A stretch of 64,000 nt of DNA. Source: Pseudoalteromonas prydzensis (lineage in GTDB: Bacteria; Pseudomonadota; Gammaproteobacteria; Enterobacterales; Alteromonadaceae). Where the stretch lies: contig NZ_BDDT01000001.1 of the NCBI RefSeq assembly GCF_001661495.1, forward strand, positions 868,001-932,000, read 5' to 3'. Under the pieces are notes generated by a model that was not told where the DNA came from, searched no databases, and worked only from the letters and a program-made list of their open reading frames with translations. Made by a program: the position numbers and the translations under genes. Positions 19,643 to 28,558 of this stretch are shown here, in pieces (position 1 is the stretch's first letter; each line of letters starts with the position of its first letter).

Positions 19643-21291
19643 GCTTTTGCTCCATCAACATACTGTGCTAACGCTTGATAGTTAGCATAGAGTTCGTTAT
19701 AAACCGCAACCCGCTCTGGGTTAGGTAAATACTGATGACATACAGCAGAAGCCATAACTTGCTGAGCATCCGCCACTGTTGCAAATTCACCCGCTGCCAC
19801 AGCAGCCATAATTGCAGCACCAAGCGCACAGCTTTGCTCGCTTTCAAGTACGTCAATTGGGCAGTTCCATACATCAGCACAGGTTTGCATTACGTAATCA
19901 GATTTTTTCGAAATACCGCCAATCACAACCACTGACTCAATCGGTACGCCTTCACTTTGAAAACGCTCAGTAATGGCGCGTGCGCCAAAGGCCGTCGCCT
20001 CAACTAATGCTTTAAAGAACTGCGGCGCATCAGTGCCCATTTTCATGCCCGTCATGGCCATTGCTACGCTTTGATCAGCATCAGGAGTGCGACGACCGTT
20101 GACCCAGTCAAGTGCCGTTACATCGGTATTTTTAACCGGTAACGCACTGGCAGCTTTTGATAAATCAACTAAAATTGAGTCTTCAATTTTGTTGATCAAG
20201 CTTTGTTCAACGTCGTTTAAATTTGTTAATTGGCGAGTCGGCCATAACATCAGGTTTTTAAACCATGCATATAAATCACCAAACGCAGATTGACCCGCTT
20301 CAAGGCCAATCATGCCTGGAATAACCGAGCCATCAACCTGACCACAGATACCTTTTACACAGGTATCGCCAAGTTGTTGTTTTGAAGTAACGGTAATATC
20401 ACAGGTAGAAGTACCCATTACTTTAGTCAGTACGCCTGGGCGCACATTAGCGGCAACTGCGCCCATGTGACAGTCAAAAGCACCGTAACCAACAACGACG
20501 CTCTGCGGTAAACCCAGTTTCTCAGCCCATTGCGCGGTTAGTTTACCCGCGACTTGGTCGCTTGGTTGAGTTGTTGCATTAAGCGTATCAACCACACCAT
20601 CTAATAATGGGTCAATTTTGCTGAAGAAACTATTTGGTGGGAAACCACCCCATTGCTCATTCCACATTTGTTTGTGGCCTGTAGCACAACGACCCAGCGT
20701 TAATACTTCAGGGTGTGTGGTGCCGCACATTAATGCCGTCATCCAGTCACAATGCTCTACCCACGAGTAAGTAGCGGCTTTTACAGCGGCGTCATCTCTG
20801 AAGATATGCAGTGCTTTAGCCCAGTACCATTCTGATGAATAGATACCGCCCATATGTGAAAGATAATTAACCTCGTTATTGGTCGCGGCTTTGGTGATCT
20901 CATTCGCTTCTTTAATCGACGTATGGTCTTTCCAAAGAATGAACATAGCATTTGGATTTTCAGCAAATTCTTCCGTCAGCGCTAAAGGTGTGCCTTGGCT
21001 ATTAATCGCCACTGGCGTTGAACCTGTGGTGTCAAAGCTCATACCAACAACGTTATCTGCAGTACCTGCTGGCACTTGTTGCCATAGACCATTTACAACC
21101 TCAATTAAGCTGTCGATATAATCTTGTGGGTGCTGGCGAAACTGGTCTTTACTCGGATCACAATATAAGCCTTGTGCCCAACGCGGATAATTTACTAAAT
21201 GGCTAGCCAGCTCTTTACCTGTGGTAACATCAACAAGCAGTGCTCTTACTGAATCAGAGCCATAATCTAAGCCCAATGTATAACGAGACAT
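19639..21291 (-). CDS. araB: Ribulokinase
   Basis: 550 residues, FGGY carbohydrate kinase. The start TLGLDYGSDSVRALLVD is the phosphate-binding beta hairpin; GMSFDTTGSTPVAI, GYGAFDCHMGAV (catalytic aspartate), VMGTSTCDI and the C-terminal VVIGGISKKSDYVMQTCADVW with ALGAAIMAAVAAG complete the family. It phosphorylates L-ribulose with ATP in the cytosol. First gene of the araB-araD-araA-HAD operon; a partly palindromic TTGTAT site lies about 45 bp upstream. Confidence 0.96.
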   Translation of the reverse strand: MSRYTLGLDYGSDSVRALLVDVTTGKELASHLVNYPRWAQGLYCDPSKDQFRQHPQDYIDSLIEVVNGLWQQVPAGTADNVVGMSFDTTGSTPVAINSQGTPLALTEEFAENPNAMFILWKDHTSIKEANEITKAATNNEVNYLSHMGGIYSSEWYWAKALHIFRDDAAVKAATYSWVEHCDWMTALMCGTTHPEVLTLGRCATGHKQMWNEQWGGFPPNSFFSKIDPLLDGVVDTLNATTQPSDQVAGKLTAQWAEKLGLPQSVVVGYGAFDCHMGAVAANVRPGVLTKVMGTSTCDITVTSKQQLGDTCVKGICGQVDGSVIPGMIGLEAGQSAFGDLYAWFKNLMLWPTRQLTNLNDVEQSLINKIEDSILVDLSKAASALPVKNTDVTALDWVNGRRTPDADQSVAMAMTGMKMGTDAPQFFKALVEATAFGARAITERFQSEGVPIESVVVIGGISKKSDYVMQTCADVWNCPIDVLESEQSCALGAAIMAAVAAGEFATVADAQQVMASAVCHQYLPNPERVAVYNELYANYQALAQYVDGAKA

Positions 21292-21335
21292 AAATACCTT
21301 TCACTAATTGGATACTAACAATGTTAGTCATTACT

Positions 21336-21360
21336 GTTATTTGTATGATAATATCAATAA
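21336..21360. promoter_or_regulatory. Partly palindromic site upstream of araB
   Basis: TTATTTGTATGA and the opposite half TAATATCAATAA match in about 9 of 12 paired positions. It shares the TTGTAT core with the galM and tal upstream sites. Candidate operator only. Confidence 0.3.
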
Positions 21361-21529
21361 TGACAGGTTGTAAAGGTATTATAAAAATATTATTAACAGA
21401 TTAATTCTGAAATATTCGTGACACCTGTGCCCTTTAAACTAATGTTTTGCACTTATAAAGGGCTTAAACCATGTCACAAGCAATGCTAAAAGCCGTTAAT
21501 TTATTTTGTATGATGAAAATAGGATGTCT

Positions 21530-22483
21530 ATGTCTAGCCAATTAGAACAATTAAAAACCATGACCACTGTGGTTGCTGATACCGGTGATTTTGAAGCAAT
21601 CGATCAATATAAGCCGCAAGATGCCACTACAAATCCATCGTTATTGCTCAATGCGATTAAAATTGAAAAATACCGTCCACTGGCTGTTGAAGCCGTTGCT
21701 TGGGCTAAGCAACAAACCAATGACAATGCACAAGTGATCAGTAAAGCCGCAGATAAGTTATCAGTATTAATTGGTGCAAACTTAATGGCACAAGTGCCTG
21801 GTTTAGTCTCAACTGAAGTCGATGCGCGCTTATCATTTGATACGCAAGCAACTATTAATAAAGCGCTTGAGTTGGTTGCGCTATATAAAGAGCAAGACAT
21901 TGACACTTCACGGGTGTTGATCAAAGTAGCGTCAACATGGGAAGGTATTCAAGCGGCAAAAGTACTTGAGCAACAAGGTATTCGTTGTAACTTAACGCTG
22001 GTATTCGCGTTTGCTCAAGCACGTGCTTGTGCTGAAGCCGGTGCTTACCTAATTTCACCATTTGTTGGTCGAATTCTTGATTGGTATAAAGCCAATAATG
22101 CTGATACTGATTTTAGTGGTGCTAACGATCCGGGCGTGCAATCAGTGACTCACATCTATAACTTCTTTAAAAAGCATGATTATAAAACCATTGTTATGGG
22201 AGCAAGTTTTAGAAACATCAACGAAATTCAACAACTCGCAGGCTGTGATAGATTAACAATCAGCCCAGGGCTACTTTCAGAGCTGGCAGCAACAGATGCA
22301 CCTTTAGCGCGTCAACTAGCTCCTACACCTGAAACAGTTGCGGCACCTGAGACTATGACTGAGCAAGCATTCCGCTGGGAAATGAACCAAGATGCAATGG
22401 CAACAGATAAACTAAGCCAAGGCATTCGTCAGTTTGCAATTGACCAAGAAAAGCTTGAAGCCATTTTAGCTGAGCTTGTCTAA
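21530..22483 (+). CDS. tal: Transaldolase
   Basis: About 317 residues, the E. coli TalB length. Family motifs: [21 protein letters not shown], the Schiff-base lysine in [13 protein letters not shown] (near residue 131), [12 protein letters not shown] and [15 protein letters not shown]. Cytosolic; exchanges three-carbon units between sedoheptulose 7-phosphate and glyceraldehyde 3-phosphate. The start is set by AGGA five bases before the ATG. Divergent from araB and convergent with tkt, it completes the route for arabinose-derived pentose phosphates. A bidirectional terminator lies between it and tkt. Confidence 0.96.
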   Translation: MSSQLEQLKTMTTVVADTGDFEAIDQYKPQDATTNPSLLLNAIKIEKYRPLAVEAVAWAKQQTNDNAQVISKAADKLSVLIGANLMAQVPGLVSTEVDARLSFDTQATINKALELVALYKEQDIDTSRVLIKVASTWEGIQAAKVLEQQGIRCNLTLVFAFAQARACAEAGAYLISPFVGRILDWYKANNADTDFSGANDPGVQSVTHIYNFFKKHDYKTIVMGASFRNINEIQQLAGCDRLTISPGLLSELAATDAPLARQLAPTPETVAAPETMTEQAFRWEMNQDAMATDKLSQGIRQFAIDQEKLEAILAELV

Positions 22484-22544
22484 ATCATTAACTAAATTGG
22501 GCTCTTGATAATAAATCATTTATCAAGAGCTCAAATTAAAGACA

Positions 22545-22585
22545 TAAAAAAGCCCGCTGATTTAATTAAATCAGCGGGCTTTTTA
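22545..22585. terminator. Bidirectional terminator between tal and tkt
   Basis: AGCCCGCTGATTTAATTAAATCAGCGGGCT is a long near-perfect palindrome with A and T tracts on its two sides, so it can stop both convergent transcripts. A second hairpin (GAGCTC-flanked, 22499-22532) lies just upstream. Confidence 0.9.
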
Positions 22586-22602
22586 TCAGGTAAAACTTTA
22601 AC

Positions 22603-24606
22603 CTAGATGTCGTTTAATAACGCATTTGCCTTAGCAACTAAGTTCTTTACGGTAAAACCAAAATGCTCTAGTAATACAGCACCCGGTGCTGACTCACCAA
22701 ACGTAGTCATACCTAATACATCGCCATCTTGGCCAACATATTTATACCAAAAATCACTGTGTGCGGCTTCTACGGCAATTTTAGCAACACCTGCTGGCAA
22801 TACACTTTGGCGGTAATCTTTATCTTGCAAGTCAAACTGATTGGTTGATGGCATAGAAACAACGCGAACTTGCTTGCCTTGAGCTGTTAGTTCAGCTGCT
22901 GCATTCACCGCTAATTCAACTTCAGAGCCAGTCGCCATTAGAATAAGTTCTGGCGTTTGCTCCGATTCAACTAAGGTATAGCCACCTTTTGCAACATTGG
23001 CTAATTGCTCTTTTGCACGTGGCATTGCTTTAGTGCCTTGGCGACTAAAGATCAACGCACTAGGCCCTGCTTCATTGATCAGAGCTTGACGCCATGCAAC
23101 GGCAGTTTCAACCTCATCACATGGGCGCCAAGTAGTCATGTTAGGCGTCATACGCAGGTTGGCAATTTGTTCAATCGGCTGATGAGTTGGGCCATCTTCA
23201 CCTTGACCAATTGAATCATGGGTGTACACAAAAATGCTGTGTGCTTTCATCAATGCCGCCATACGCACTGCGTTACGAGCGTATTCCATAAACATTAGGA
23301 AGGTTGCACCAAACGGAATAAATCCACCATGTAGCGCAATACCATTCATAATCGCGCTCATGCCAAACTCGCGTACGCCATAAAATACATAGTTACCGGC
23401 AGCGTCATCTTGCAAGCCTTTGGCGTCAGGCCATAAGGTTAAATTTGACCCTGCTAAATCGGCTGAACCACCCATTAGCTCCGGCAAGTGCTCAGCGAAG
23501 AAGGTAATGGCATTTTGTGATGACTTACGTGTTGCAATGTTTTGCATATCGTCTTGGCATTTTGCAATGTATTGATCAGCAATTTCTGCAAAGTTGCTCG
23601 GTAATGATTTAGCTGTTACACGACGATTAAACTCTTTACTTAGCTCTGGGTGCGCTTTGCTGTATGCTGCAAACGTTTGTTGCCAAGCACTTTCTAAGTC
23701 TTGACCTTTAGCTTGCGTGTTCCACTCATTATATACATCTTGTGGAATTTCAAATGCTGGATGTGGCCAATTTAGTTGCTCACGAACCGCAGCAATTTCA
23801 TCATTACCCAGAGGTGAACCATGACAATCGTGACTACCTGATTTATTAGGTGAGCCGAAACCAATCACTGTTTTACAACAAATAAGCGTCGGTTGCTCAG
23901 GGTTCGCTTGCGCTGCTTCAATTGCACTGGCAATCGCGGCCATGTCGTGGCCATCAACACCACGAATAACTTGCCAACCGTATGACTCAAAACGCTTTGG
24001 CGTATCGTCAGTAAACCAGCCTTCTACTTCACCATCAATTGAGATGCCATTGTCATCCCAAAAAGCAATCAGTTTGCCTAACTTTAAAGTGCCGGCTAAT
24101 GAACATGCTTCGTGAGAAATACCTTCCATCAAACAACCATCGCCTAAAAAGCAATAAGTAAAGTGATCAACGATATCAAAATGAGGCTTATTAAATTGCG
24201 CTGCTAAGGTTTTTTCAGCAATTGCCATACCTACCGCATTAGCAATACCGGCCCCGAGTGGCCCTGTTGTTGTTTCAACCCCAGGTGTATAACCGTACTC
24301 TGGGTGACCAGGCGTTTTTGAATGTAATTGGCGAAACTGCTTGATGTCTTCAATGCTAACGTCATAACCACTTAGGTGTAATAACGCATATTGCAACATT
24401 GAACCATGGCCATTTGACAATACAAAACGGTCGCGGTTAACCCAATTAGGGTTAGATGGGTTGTGGCGATGAAAGTTTTGCCAAAGTACCGCGGCAATAT
24501 CGGCCATTCCCATTGGCGCACCTGGGTGGCCAGAGTTAGCTTTTTGAACGGCATCGACAGCAAGCATGCGGATTGCATTTGCAGATTGAGAACTGGGCAG
24601 AGTCAT
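22603..24606 (-). CDS. tkt: Transketolase
   Basis: 667 residues. The thiamine-diphosphate domain shows [41 protein letters not shown] and the GDG...N cofactor motif ([16 protein letters not shown], then [14 protein letters not shown]). The pyrimidine domain has [16 protein letters not shown] and [14 protein letters not shown], and the last domain VRVVSMPS. It uses xylulose 5-phosphate, the product of AraD, as two-carbon donor. The promoter (24607-24660) contains an ATTTATAATATAATATTAAC stretch that matches, with one change, the region before the esterase gene at 1395. Confidence 0.97.
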   Translation of the reverse strand: MTLPSSQSANAIRMLAVDAVQKANSGHPGAPMGMADIAAVLWQNFHRHNPSNPNWVNRDRFVLSNGHGSMLQYALLHLSGYDVSIEDIKQFRQLHSKTPGHPEYGYTPGVETTTGPLGAGIANAVGMAIAEKTLAAQFNKPHFDIVDHFTYCFLGDGCLMEGISHEACSLAGTLKLGKLIAFWDDNGISIDGEVEGWFTDDTPKRFESYGWQVIRGVDGHDMAAIASAIEAAQANPEQPTLICCKTVIGFGSPNKSGSHDCHGSPLGNDEIAAVREQLNWPHPAFEIPQDVYNEWNTQAKGQDLESAWQQTFAAYSKAHPELSKEFNRRVTAKSLPSNFAEIADQYIAKCQDDMQNIATRKSSQNAITFFAEHLPELMGGSADLAGSNLTLWPDAKGLQDDAAGNYVFYGVREFGMSAIMNGIALHGGFIPFGATFLMFMEYARNAVRMAALMKAHSIFVYTHDSIGQGEDGPTHQPIEQIANLRMTPNMTTWRPCDEVETAVAWRQALINEAGPSALIFSRQGTKAMPRAKEQLANVAKGGYTLVESEQTPELILMATGSEVELAVNAAAELTAQGKQVRVVSMPSTNQFDLQDKDYRQSVLPAGVAKIAVEAAHSDFWYKYVGQDGDVLGMTTFGESAPGAVLLEHFGFTVKNLVAKANALLNDI

Positions 24607-24833
24607 CTTTTCCTATCCTGTTAATATTATATTATAAATAATATCTCAAAATGTAATATAAATAGCAATCAGAAATCACCCAAACTCGCTAAAAACAGCT
24701 CATTAGGTTTCCTAATATGCAGATCTCCTAGTCATTTTCCTAGAACTTAACTATTTTTTGCACAAAGAGCAGACTATGAGGGTAAATGAGAAACCATGAA
24801 ATAATTTGTAGCTCGTGCTTAGCACGTTAAGCA
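24607..24833. other. tkt promoter region and spacer
   Basis: AT-rich; no coding frame recognised. It contains the putative leftward tkt promoter. Confidence 0.4.
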
Positions 24834-25113
24834 TATCGTCGCCGTAAGCATCCGTAGTGTGGCTTGTAGAAGAGCGCTTTAGCGCCGAATAGTGATCAAA
24901 AAACTCGTTTCACTGCCTCGCCACCTAAGCTGCCTGTGTCGTAGGCGCTAAGCTTGCTGGCGCGAAAAAAAACATCGGCGTTTGAATCCATCCATGGAGC
25001 TTGGTTACATCGGTCATTGCCTAAATGGATTTAGGTACTTAGATTTTGTCGGGAACAAAAATCTGCCATGACCTCACTTCCTCAGGCTGCGAAACTCCGT
25101 TTCGGTCCCTCGT
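24834..25113. repeat. CRISPR trailer and degenerate trailer-like copies
   Basis: 24970-25113 is the sequence next to the oldest repeat of the array. It is the long form of a module found four more times inside the array. A 48-bp insert here (about 25016-25063) holds two small hairpins (CCTAAAT/ATTTAGG and AGATTTT/AAAATCT). Further left, 24901-24943 is a decayed copy ending in CACCTAAGCTGCCTGTG, the start of a repeat that then diverges. The area looks like the worn-out end of successive arrays. Confidence 0.6.
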
Positions 25114-25173
25114 CACCTAAGCTGCATGTGCGGCAGTGAACGCCCGCCGCGCTGCAAACAATGATAAGTTTGC

Positions 25174-25517
25174 TTTCTAAGCTGCCTGTGCGGCAGTGAA
25201 CTTAAACAAGTTGTTTTTTGGCTTGAATGGCATTTTCTAAGCTGCCTGTGCGGCAGTGAACTGTTGTTAAATTAACATCGGCGTTTGAATCCGTCCATGG
25301 AGCTTGGTTACATCGGTCATCCATGACCTCACTTCCTCAGGCTGCGAAACTCCGTTTCGGTCCCTCGTCACCTAAGCTGCCTGTGCGGCAGTGAACCGAT
25401 GAACCTGCCAACTCGTATTTACCAACTGGTTTCTAAGCTGCCTGTGCGGCAGTGAACAATTACCGTATGGTAAGTTCAAACACGTCAATTTTCTAAGCTG
25501 CCTGTGCGGCAGTGAAC
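25174..25517. repeat. 344-bp array block duplicated perfectly at 26063-26406
   Basis: The two copies, 889 bp apart, are identical and each is bounded by CRISPR repeats. Each carries three spacers plus one trailer-like insert. Sequences on both outer sides differ. Confidence 0.95.
25274..25368. repeat. Trailer-like insert in array, short form
   Basis: Begins AACATCGGCGTTTGAATCC and ends GGTCCCTCGT directly before a CAC-type repeat. Only 12 nt of a spacer remain on its left. It lacks the 48-bp segment of the long form. Identical copy at 26163-26257. Confidence 0.85.
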
Positions 25518-25665
25518 ACACAGCATTTCAATAACGCTATTAATGCAATTTTCTAAGCTGCCTGTGCGGCAGTGAACATGATTGTTCTATAAAAGTGACA
25601 TTTGATAAATTTCTAAGCTGCCTGTGCGGCAGTGAACTGAATTTCAAACAAACCACGGTGTTAAC

Positions 25666-25805
25666 AATCCATCCATGGAGCTTGGTTACATCGGTCATTG
25701 CCTAAATGGATTTAGGTACTTAGATTTTGTCGGGAACAAAAATCTGCCATGACCTCACTTCTTCGCGCTGCACTCTTTACTAGATATGCCCTTTCGGTCC
25801 CTCGT
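25666..25805. repeat. Trailer-like insert in array, long form
   Basis: Follows 28 nt of a truncated spacer. It carries the 48-bp hairpin segment and a divergent stretch (about 25763-25790) compared with the other copies. Ends in a CAC-type repeat at 25806. Confidence 0.8.
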
Positions 25806-25861
25806 CACCTAAGCTGCCTGTGCGGCAGTGAACTGAATTTCAAACAAACCACGGTGTTAAC

Positions 25862-25942
25862 AATCCATCCATGGAGCTTGGTTACATCGGTCATCCATGA
25901 CCTCACTTCCTCAGGCTGCGAAACTCCGTTTCGGTCCCTCGT
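25862..25942. repeat. Trailer-like insert in array, short form
   Basis: Follows the same 28-nt truncated spacer as the previous insert. It lacks the 48-bp segment and ends in the CAC-type repeat at 25943. Confidence 0.85.
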
Positions 25943-26162
25943 CACCTAAGCTGCCTGTGCGGCAGTGAACCGCTAAAAACTCAGTTTAACTTTGATACAA
26001 ATTTTCTAAGCTGCCTGTGCGGCAGTGAACAATCAAGGGTGCTGAACGTACCACCCCCTAGATTTCTAAGCTGCCTGTGCGGCAGTGAACTTAAACAAGT
26101 TGTTTTTTGGCTTGAATGGCATTTTCTAAGCTGCCTGTGCGGCAGTGAACTGTTGTTAAATT

Positions 26163-26257
26163 AACATCGGCGTTTGAATCCGTCCATGGAGCTTGGTTAC
26201 ATCGGTCATCCATGACCTCACTTCCTCAGGCTGCGAAACTCCGTTTCGGTCCCTCGT
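26163..26257. repeat. Trailer-like insert in array, short form (duplicate)
   Basis: Identical to 25274-25368; part of the 344-bp duplicated block. Confidence 0.9.
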
Positions 26258-27727
26258 CACCTAAGCTGCCTGTGCGGCAGTGAACCGATGAACCTGCCAA
26301 CTCGTATTTACCAACTGGTTTCTAAGCTGCCTGTGCGGCAGTGAACAATTACCGTATGGTAAGTTCAAACACGTCAATTTTCTAAGCTGCCTGTGCGGCA
26401 GTGAACTGGATAACTTTATCAGAATTGTTGATTGTGATTTTCTAAGCTGCCTGTGCGGCAGTGAACTTTAATTGAAAGAAATAAAATGCCTGCACATATT
26501 TCTAAGCTGCCTGTGCGGCAGTGAACATTGCTACAGGAGGCGCTCTCTGTACTGATGATTTCTAAGCTGCCTGTGCGGCAGTGAACAGCTATCAAAAATA
26601 CAAAGCAAAAAGAGTTTACTTTCTAAGCTGCCTGTGCGGCAGTGAACATATTCAGATTCAATTTATCAACCAAGTGTCATTTCTAAGCTGCCTGTGCGGC
26701 AGTGAACGGCCTCTTGCAGGCGAATCATGCCCATTGATTTTTCTAAGCTGCCTGTGCGGCAGTGAACTAACTGTGAGACATGGTAACGGGCCTCTTGCAT
26801 TTCTAAGCTGCCTGTGCGGCAGTGAACTTATAAGCAAAATTGGTGAAGAGCCACCCGAATTTCTAAGCTGCCTGTGCGGCAGTGAACTCGTTACTTTTCA
26901 AGCGTTCTATGACCCGAAATTTCTAAGCTGCCTGTGCGGCAGTGAACCTAGCGCCAACCCTAACACCCTTGGAAGTGAATTTCTAAGCTGCCTGTGCGGC
27001 AGTGAACTAACTCTGAGACACGGTAACGGGCCTCTTGCATTTCTAAGCTGCCTGTGCGGCAGTGAACAAACAACGCGCCCAGCTAGAAAGAGCCACACAT
27101 TTCTAAGCTGCCTGTGCGGCAGTGAACTCAATTCAAGAATCGTTAGCGGCTGCCAGAAATTTCTAAGCTGCCTGTGCGGCAGTGAACAATTAAATTCACA
27201 CTAACTTTAATGCTTATTATTTCTAAGCTGCCTGTGCGGCAGTGAACAATATGGATTTCTGTTGTGGTCATTTTAAAACTTTCTAAGCTGCCTGTGCGGC
27301 AGTGAACGGTTAGCATCAATAGGCACAGGCGGAGCTCTATTTCTAAGCTGCCTGTGCGGCAGTGAACATATTGATGGTTTGACTTACAAAGGTGATAGTT
27401 TTCTAAGCTGCCTGTGCGGCAGTGAACTTATTTCAGACGTCGGCGGACATCACATGCAATTTCTAAGCTGCCTGTGCGGCAGTGAACGGTAGTGATGGGT
27501 TTGTTGAGTTTTATATAGCTTTCTAAGCTGCCTGTGCGGCAGTGAACAAAACGGCACTAGCAACATGTCTGGTAGTGATTTTCTAAGCTGCCTGTGCGGC
27601 AGTGAACCGAAATCAATCGAGCATACTTTGCATTTTTTATTTCTAAGCTGCCTGTGCGGCAGTGAACGGTGATTACATACCTAAATCAGAGATTGATACT
27701 TTCTAAGCTGCCTGTGCGGCAGTGAAC

Positions 27728-27857
27728 TATAGAATACCAGCATAATAATAAGTTACAACAAGCCGTTAGGTTAAATATTGCTATTTTACCTTATAAAAAA
27801 CGACCTATTATAACTCATTGTTTTTATATCAAATTTTTAAAGAGCAAAAATAAAGGG
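27728..27857 (-). promoter_or_regulatory. CRISPR leader with a candidate IHF site
   Basis: This 130-bp AT-rich stretch lies between the cas6f stop and the newest repeat. TATCAAATTTTTA at 27827-27839 matches the IHF consensus WATCAANNNNTTR exactly. IHF bends type I-F leaders during spacer integration. Chance matches are not rare in AT-rich DNA. Confidence 0.6.
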
Positions 27858-28412
27858 TTAAAACCAAGGTACGGTAGCGGTTTTGCTTAATCCATATGAA
27901 TTAAACTCACCAGATATTGGTGTTTGCTGTAATTCTCCGTGATTAATAAAAAGCTTTACATTATTTTGCTGTGTCGATGAACTATTTATCAGCAAAAAAG
28001 GTAACTTTAGTCTTTTTTGCTGAGTATCACCGACTTTAACCGCTGCTTCGTCCTCAGTGAGCCAGCCTTTCGCTACCGAGCGCTTTCTTTTGTTGAATAC
28101 ACTTTTTGCCTGCACTCTACTCACTATGCAAAACTGCACATTACTTGGTATAGGTAAAATCGAGCTCACTTCACAATAATCCCGCAACCCTTTTAACCAG
28201 TTAGTTTGTAGAAGTTTATTTAAACTCTGCTCATTGCAATGAAAACGAACGGTATTACCTAGAGTCTCAGCGTAATTAGGAAAGCTTACTCCGATATCTG
28301 TCATTTGTAGTTTCACCAATATTCGATGAAATTTAGACATTAAATTATTGACCAATACTGGCTCACTCGCTTCTGGATCAGGTAATACTTTTATCTCGCA
28401 ATAAAATTGCAT
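27858..28412 (-). CDS. cas6f: Cas6f/Csy4 CRISPR RNA endoribonuclease
   Basis: 184 residues, close to the 187 of Pseudomonas Csy4. It aligns well from memory: RPDPE-like start (LPDPEASEPV), the catalytic histidine at residue 29 in SKFHRILV, GVSFPNYAET, LRDYCEV, the repeat-binding SRVQAKS with a following basic helix (NKRKRSVAKG), the serine-rich SSSTQQ near the catalytic serine, LFINHGELQQ and the end YGLSKTATVPWF. It cuts I-F pre-crRNA at the base of the repeat hairpin and stays bound. A strong ribosome site (AAGGAGA) precedes the ATG. It is the last gene of the cmr operon and abuts the array leader, 146 bp after the DUF6602 gene. Confidence 0.96.
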   Translation of the reverse strand: MQFYCEIKVLPDPEASEPVLVNNLMSKFHRILVKLQMTDIGVSFPNYAETLGNTVRFHCNEQSLNKLLQTNWLKGLRDYCEVSSILPIPSNVQFCIVSRVQAKSVFNKRKRSVAKGWLTEDEAAVKVGDTQQKRLKLPFLLINSSSTQQNNVKLFINHGELQQTPISGEFNSYGLSKTATVPWF

Positions 28413-28558
28413 ATTTGTCTCCTTATTCGCCAAAGACCTAGACCAAAATTTCCAAGTCACCTATTCGGGTGGTAAATCCATGAAAAATAACATTTTTTAT
28501 CAGTAGTCGCTAAGCCCCTATTTTATTGGGTTTGGCAGATGCTCTCAAAAAGGGGATT

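Larger units (their letters stand above)
25114..27727 (-). CRISPR. Type I-F CRISPR array, 38 repeats, transcribed leftward
   Basis: The 28-bp repeat reads, in crRNA direction, GTTCACTGCCGCACAGGC then AGCTTAGAAA, the type I-F form, with a CTGCC/GGCAG hairpin. I count 38 repeats and 37 intervals: 33 are normal spacers of 32-33 nt (30 distinct), and four intervals (25262, 25638, 25834, 26151) are 107-168 nt long with trailer-like inserts. Five repeats (25114, 25369, 25806, 25943, 26258) have CAC for TTT at the left end, and the one at 25114 also has a point change, marking the old end. The leader is therefore on the right, next to cas6f. Spacers 25202/26091, 25397/26286 and 25458/26347 are duplicates. 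Confidence 0.97.

Noticed and set aside
25749..25949. Open frame over two trailer-like inserts in the array
   Set aside because: It lies wholly within array and repeat sequence, with no coding pattern.
26581..27204. Long open frame across the CRISPR array with a repeated FLSCLCGSE motif
   Set aside because: It is the translation of 60-bp repeat-spacer units whose length is a multiple of three; the motif is the CRISPR repeat itself. There is no ribosome site, and both strands are equally open.
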